The notes below the pieces were generated by a model. It was not told the origin of the DNA. It did no database searches and saw only the letters and a program-made list of their open reading frames with translations. Of a stretch of DNA of 64,000 bases, positions 59,516 to 64,000 are shown in pieces. Each line of letters opens with the position of its first letter. Position 1 is the stretch's first letter. The translations under genes and the position numbers were made by a program. Origin of the DNA: Phalacrocorax aristotelis (Eukaryota; Chordata; Aves; Suliformes; Phalacrocoracidae); NCBI RefSeq assembly GCF_949628215.1, contig NC_134278.1, positions 38,892,115 to 38,956,114 on the forward strand, given 5' to 3'.

Positions 59516-61820
59516 TATCATCATAGTATTTCTTTATTTTGACACCTTATCATTTACTTGTAGATACGTAAAATTATCATTCCTCTTCAAATTTAGTACT
59601 AATTGAGCAATAACCAAAACAAAACTTTGAGAGTAACTTTGTATATAAAAGTTAATGTTTAAATATGTGCATTTCTGCTATACCAATAACCTAGACTGTT
59701 ATGGTCAACTGGTGTCTCTCTGCAAAATCTTGCACCTGGGATGACTCTGCTGTGCTTTCAAAACCTTCAGAAATCTTTTAGTATGACCACATACACCCCA
59801 GAGTTTAGGCCTGTGAGTCATGTAATCCCCAGATGTCTTAAGAAAGTCCACACATCTTCAAAATGCAAGTTAGTTCCTTTAAAGCCAGGGCAAATATCTT
59901 TATACTGCCTATGTGTTTTATGTATATCCTAGTAAGTAAACTCTGGGTCAAAGTTGGTGTTCCATGCAAAGGTGAAAAGCATCGAAAGTGATGCTAAAAC
60001 AAAACCACTCTCTGAATTTGGCATCAGAAGCAACAAGCTGTGTTTGAACCATGCTGCTTAGTTAGCTAAATAGTGGTAATTGTTACCTCTTATAGAGAAG
60101 GAATATGCCTATGTGGTGAGGATGCCTGAAACTATAGGAGTCATTGGTCCATTATACAGCTTTTAAAGTGATGTTACCACTTATTTTTCTGTGTTGCACA
60201 CGTACTCCTCTTTTGGCTAGCCTGTAACCAGGCTGTTTCACTGGATAGTGGCACTCATTCTAAACTAAGCTCAAGAAAAGGAAAGCAGTTATCTTTGCCC
60301 TGGTTTACACTGCCATTACAATGTAAACCAGAGAGCTTAACCACATAAATATCCCTGAATTGCTTAGCTTTTAAAGTTTAATCATAGGCCCTTTCTTTCT
60401 GCACAGCTGAGTTTTCCATGTAATTGGTATGAAGGATATGAGAACAGAGCACAGCTTTCCCAGTGGCAGCAGCCAGTAGTTGGTTAATGCCACTGATACC
60501 AATGCTGCCAAAGGAGAAAAATGAAAAATGGTCTTTTCAGTAATATTTTGAGCTCAGAATCAAGACTTGTGGGTTCAGTTTCTGGCACTGCCACAGACTT
60601 CTAACAATTTTGCATTCTTTCTAAATGTTTCCCAGCTACAGATGGGAATAATACTGCTTTTTGTCTTTCCCATTTAAAGTATTAGCTCTTTGTGTGGTGC
60701 CTCACCCCATCTAGGTGGGGCTTTCCACATGTGACCATAAGGCACAGGCAGCGCAGTTCCTGCAGCCTTTGTGGGATCCTGCAGGAAAACGGCATGTGAT
60801 GAGTCAGCAGACTTGTCCCTCCTACTTGGCTGAGCTTTCCTGCATGTATATAACCAGGAGACTCCTCTAGACCAGCAACCTACTGCTTTCCTCACTCACC
60901 TGTCCCCTCCAGCCATGGGTTTTGAAATTCTCTGACATTCTGAAAGAGATTCAGACACCCACACATAGGAAATGAATGAGGTTTTGGTGGCTGTGGCACA
61001 CAGGGAGATACAACACAGGATCTGCAGGAGACCCACCTCTTTCAGAGCAGCATGAGCTGAAAGTATTTAACATGGGACTTGCCACCTTGTTTAGGTGCCC
61101 AGGTTGCTCCATCTTTCACATCCAGACAACATAAACTTTGAAAGGGGAAAGGAGATCTTTCTTAGTTGGTTCCTTAGGAGAGCAATTAGCAAAGTGCCAT
61201 TTTCCACAGCAGGCAGATTCACAGGTCTTAGCTGGGTGGGTAATGCAGAAACATTGGTGACTTTTAGGTCACTTAAAACTGCTGCTTTTTGGCCATTACA
61301 TGAAGGACCACGATTGGTCTGGTTTCCTAAGGGATCCCAAGTCTCACAAGTGTAGTCTATCTGCCCATCTCTGCCTCGACATCAAGTTTTGAATACGACT
61401 TTTTAATACATTGGTGGTTTTCAACCATATTCTGGCTACAACCAGTAGCTATAAAGAAGTAGAAGCTTAAACCATAACTGCATTCCTATGGGATAAATAA
61501 AAGCAGGGTATTGTACAGAGTGGAATGACTCGGGCTACTGCCCCACTGAGGGAAAAGCAGGTAAAACTTGGCTGTTTCTGCCTTCCCGTAGGTAGCTCAG
61601 CATGGATGCTGACTGACTCGTCTGTACCCATCATGCTAGAGACCGCCGGAAGCATCAGAGGCAATACAGAGACTATCTGAGGCATTTCTATATTAAGCAG
61701 ACTGTTAAATTCTGTTCCACTGATGTCAGTGCTAATAAATATTGCATGATTATACTTTGAAGACACTAAGATAACTGTGTATGTTTCCAACGCATATTTT
61801 CAAATCTCTCTTTCTTGTTC
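59516..61820. other. Probable PRSS35 intron 1, last part
   Basis: No gene was recognised. CTGGTTTACA (60300-60309) and TGTAAACCAG (60322-60331) form a perfect 10-bp-stem hairpin with a 12-base loop. The intron ends with a pyrimidine-rich tract before the acceptor at 61823. Confidence 0.45.
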
Positions 61821-61823
61821 TAG

Positions 61824-61842
61824 AAAAAAAAAAAGAGGTAAA
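61824..61842 (+). other. PRSS35: 5' UTR part of PRSS35 coding exon, after splice acceptor
   Basis: The tract CTCTCTTTCTTGTTCTAG (61806-61823) is a strong 3' splice site. The exon then starts with a run of about 11 A and GAGGTAAA before the ATG. The frame stays open to the left of the acceptor, but only with a non-ATG start, so this is not taken as coding. Confidence 0.75.
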
Positions 61843-63084
61843 ATGGAGCACGTGTTACTACTATTCATATTTTTCATACCTATATTGGGTCTCACTAATG
61901 GAACAGAAACTGAACAAGATTTTACTTGGCACTTAAAGAAGATTCCCCAGATTGTGAGTGAAAGAACTTTCTCCCTCGACAGCCCTAAATTTGAAGCAAA
62001 AACCGAATTAGAGCTGAACAGCGTATGTGGAATTGAATGTCAAAGAAAATTGCCGATGCCAAGCCCGTCTGACTTGAAGGACCTCTTATCCTATGAGACT
62101 GTTTTTGAAAACGGTACACGGACCCTGACTGAAGTGAGTGTCCTCGGAGTAGTGCTTGACCCAGCTGGAAACACAACCACACAAAGGTCTTCGAGAAAGA
62201 AGAGGCAGATCTATGGAACGGACAGTAGGTTCAGCATCTACGACAAGCGGTTTATGACCACCTTTCCGTTCAACACAGCCGTGAAGATCTCCACAGGCTG
62301 TAGTGGCGTTCTCATTTCCCCCAAGCACGCGCTAACAGCTGCCCACTGTCTGCACAATGGCAAGGATTATGTTAAGGGTAGCAAAAGATTGAGGGTGGGC
62401 CTGATGAAGACAAAATCCAGGGGCGACGGCAGGAAACGCAAAGGTGCTAAAAGAAGTAGGAGAGAAGTTTCTGCGGCCCAGGAGGATCCTGAAGTTGCCA
62501 CAGAACTAAAGCGACAATCCAAAGGTGGTGGGAGAAAGCAGAGGAGATCTGGGAGGAAGCAGGGGACCTCAGATGGCAAGCCTTCCTTCCAGTGGACCAG
62601 GGTGAAGAGTACCCACATCCCAAAAGGCTGGTTGAAGGGTGTCTCCGGGGATATTGCCCTGGATTATGATTATGCTGTTCTTGAGCTCAAGCGTCCCCAC
62701 AAAAGGAAATACATGGAGCTGGGAATCAGCCCAACAATAAAAATGATGCCTGGGAGCATGATCCACTTCTCAGGTTTTGACAATGATCGATCTGGGCAGC
62801 TGGTCTACAGGTTTTGCAGCATTTCTGATGAGTCCAGTGATCTCTTTTATCAGTACTGTGATGCTGAGCCCGGCTCCACTGGATCTGGCATCTATCTCCG
62901 CCTTAAGGAGCCGAACAAAAAGAAGTGGAGACGCAAGATCATCGCTGTTTACTCAGGCCATCAGTGGGTGGATGTCAATGGTGAACAGCAGGATTACAAT
63001 GTAGCAGTCAGAATTACTCCTCTCAAATATGCCCAGATTTGCTTCTGGATACATGGGAATGATGAGAATTGCACACAAGGCTGA
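61843..63084 (+). CDS. PRSS35: Inactive serine protease 35 (secreted trypsin-fold pseudoprotease)
   Basis: An intact single-exon frame of 413 residues, the length of human PRSS35. The ATG has an ideal context (AAAATGG). Residues 1-17 or so are a hydrophobic signal peptide. An RKKR dibasic site at 118-121 suggests proprotein-convertase cleavage before Q122. The S1 fold follows: CSGVLIS at 153-159 and TAAHC with His168. A highly basic, low-complexity insert covers about 180-245. DYDYAVL holds the presumed Asp276. In place of the GDSGG box there is GSTGSG at 344-349, so the nucleophile is Thr346, not serine. The same Ser-to-Thr change is a known trait of PRSS35. N-glycosylation sequons are N90, N110 and N409. 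Its paralogue PRSS23 keeps the serine, which rules that assignment out. It is expected to be secreted; its role is poorly defined, and expression in ovary has been reported in mammals. Confidence 0.96.
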   Translation: MEHVLLLFIFFIPILGLTNGTETEQDFTWHLKKIPQIVSERTFSLDSPKFEAKTELELNSVCGIECQRKLPMPSPSDLKDLLSYETVFENGTRTLTEVSVLGVVLDPAGNTTTQRSSRKKRQIYGTDSRFSIYDKRFMTTFPFNTAVKISTGCSGVLISPKHALTAAHCLHNGKDYVKGSKRLRVGLMKTKSRGDGRKRKGAKRSRREVSAAQEDPEVATELKRQSKGGGRKQRRSGRKQGTSDGKPSFQWTRVKSTHIPKGWLKGVSGDIALDYDYAVLELKRPHKRKYMELGISPTIKMMPGSMIHFSGFDNDRSGQLVYRFCSISDESSDLFYQYCDAEPGSTGSGIYLRLKEPNKKKWRRKIIAVYSGHQWVDVNGEQQDYNVAVRITPLKYAQICFWIHGNDENCTQG

Positions 63085-64000
63085 AGAGAGCTGAACCTGA
63101 CTCGCTTAGCACCCGTATTACCATAGAGTGAAAGTCTGCTGCAGCAGTTACTGGAAGAACATCACTCCACGTCAGGATGGTTTTGAACTCAAAGCTCACA
63201 AGTAATGTTATGGTGACTTGAGGAACGCTGAGTTGCTGGGGGATGGGTAGAATTGTCAAACAAAATAATTCTAATTGTAATCAACCCTAGATATGCACTT
63301 AAAATCTCAAACTAATTTATGTTTGCAATTTTGATATATTCAAATAATTCACATCAGAAAAAAATCACTACACCTGTTTGTCTTTTTTTTTTCCCCAAGG
63401 GAAGGATTGAAACATCTCAAACTGGTATTATTACACAGTATCTATTTTTCCAATGGATTCACTTTTCTCAGGGTTCTGTTCCAATTCTTCAAATGCAAGT
63501 TGTGCATACAGCACATTACGTGCAGAATGATCTAGAGAACTGCATGAGACCAAGACATTATTTTTGGCATTCTCTGAAGACCACAGCTCCATGTTGAGAA
63601 GCAGCAGCCTAGTTCGTGCTTGTTAGTTTGGAAAACTTCCTGCTCTGGTTGCTGCAGGAACACTTCCATGGAAATCCCAAATTTCTGTAACTGGGGATTA
63701 GACCTTAAAGGCAAGTTTCACTTGTAAAACCGGTAAAAACAGCAAAAAGAAATTAATGAATGTAGAAGATTCCATGTCTGGAAGAAGAAGAAACATCAGG
63801 ACATAATTTAATGCCTTTAAATCTTCTTTGAGAATCTACAGAAGTCTTAAACACAGGCATTTGCATTCCAGTTAGTATTTGGAGAGCTGTAGGTTTAGTT
63901 TCTAGTCAAATGTTTAGCTTTACCTTTGGGAGAAGTCACTAACTTTTGAAGTGGCTATTTGACAATCATTTAGAGCTTCACAGATGACAGATTTTTTTTG
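63085..64000 (+). other. PRSS35: PRSS35 3' UTR, probably incomplete
   Basis: Non-coding sequence follows the TGA stop at 63082-63084. I see no AATAAA before the window ends, so the poly(A) site probably lies to the right. No further gene was recognised. Confidence 0.55.

Noticed and set aside
61777..61842. PRSS35 start 22 codons upstream
   Set aside because: That frame begins with GTG, runs through the splice acceptor and gives no signal peptide. The ATG at 61843 gives the family length and a signal peptide.
61843..63084. PRSS23 as the identity of the right-hand gene
   Set aside because: PRSS23 keeps a catalytic serine and lacks the long basic insert. Thr346, the 413-residue length and the ME1 neighbourhood all fit PRSS35.
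1..64000. CRISPR array, operon, tRNA or rRNA genes
   Set aside because: No regularly spaced direct repeats, no clustered prokaryote-like genes and no clear tRNA or rRNA sequence were seen. The window is vertebrate nuclear DNA.

Overview
This window looks like nuclear DNA from a bird. It is dense in CR1 retroposons with the typical 3' tail (ATTCTATG-type octamer repeats and a GGTTGGACT...GGTC...CCAACC-type terminal block). It also carries an avian-type endogenous-retrovirus solo LTR. Two recognisable genes lie in the gene order known around vertebrate ME1 and PRSS35 (human 6q14). The LTR resembles sequences I associate with neoavian birds, but I cannot name a species.

Layout. From 1 to about 18.7 kb the window is, by inference, part of the first intron of ME1 (cytosolic NADP-malic enzyme), transcribed leftwards. 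Only the first coding exon is here, 18667-18711, minus strand, 15 codons, ending in a GT donor. It sits in a CpG island (about 18.2-19.4 kb) that also holds a polypurine/polypyrimidine tract and a perfect antioxidant-response-element core. I found no ME1 exon 2, so the remaining exons should lie left of position 1. From about 19.4 to 55 kb is intergenic sequence with CR1 copies of several ages, one solo LTR (33944-35019) with an intact 5-bp target duplication, and AT-rich unique DNA with no convincing coding exon. A second CpG island (about 55.1-57.2 kb) probably holds the promoter and non-coding first exon of PRSS35. The whole PRSS35 coding sequence (61843-63084, plus strand, 413 codons plus stop) lies in one exon near the right edge, followed by 3' UTR that runs towards or past the end of the window.

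Biology. ME1 makes cytosolic NADPH and pyruvate from malate and supports lipogenesis, which in birds is mainly hepatic. PRSS35 encodes a secreted trypsin-fold protein whose catalytic serine is replaced by threonine. The two genes are neighbours and are transcribed away from each other, about 37 kb apart measured between their CpG islands. Nothing here suggests that they work together.

I see no previously undescribed multi-gene system. The leads most worth checking are: a small spliced-terminal-exon signature at 3.4 kb on the minus strand (acceptor, 16-codon acidic tail, stop and AATAAA within about 65 bases); a long hairpin at 13.73 kb; a perfect DR5 (AGGTCA-N5-AGGTCA) at 48.44 kb; an older CR1 interrupted by a younger antisense CR1 at 53.2-54.4 kb; and an 18/24-bp GC-rich minisatellite on the edge of the PRSS35 island.
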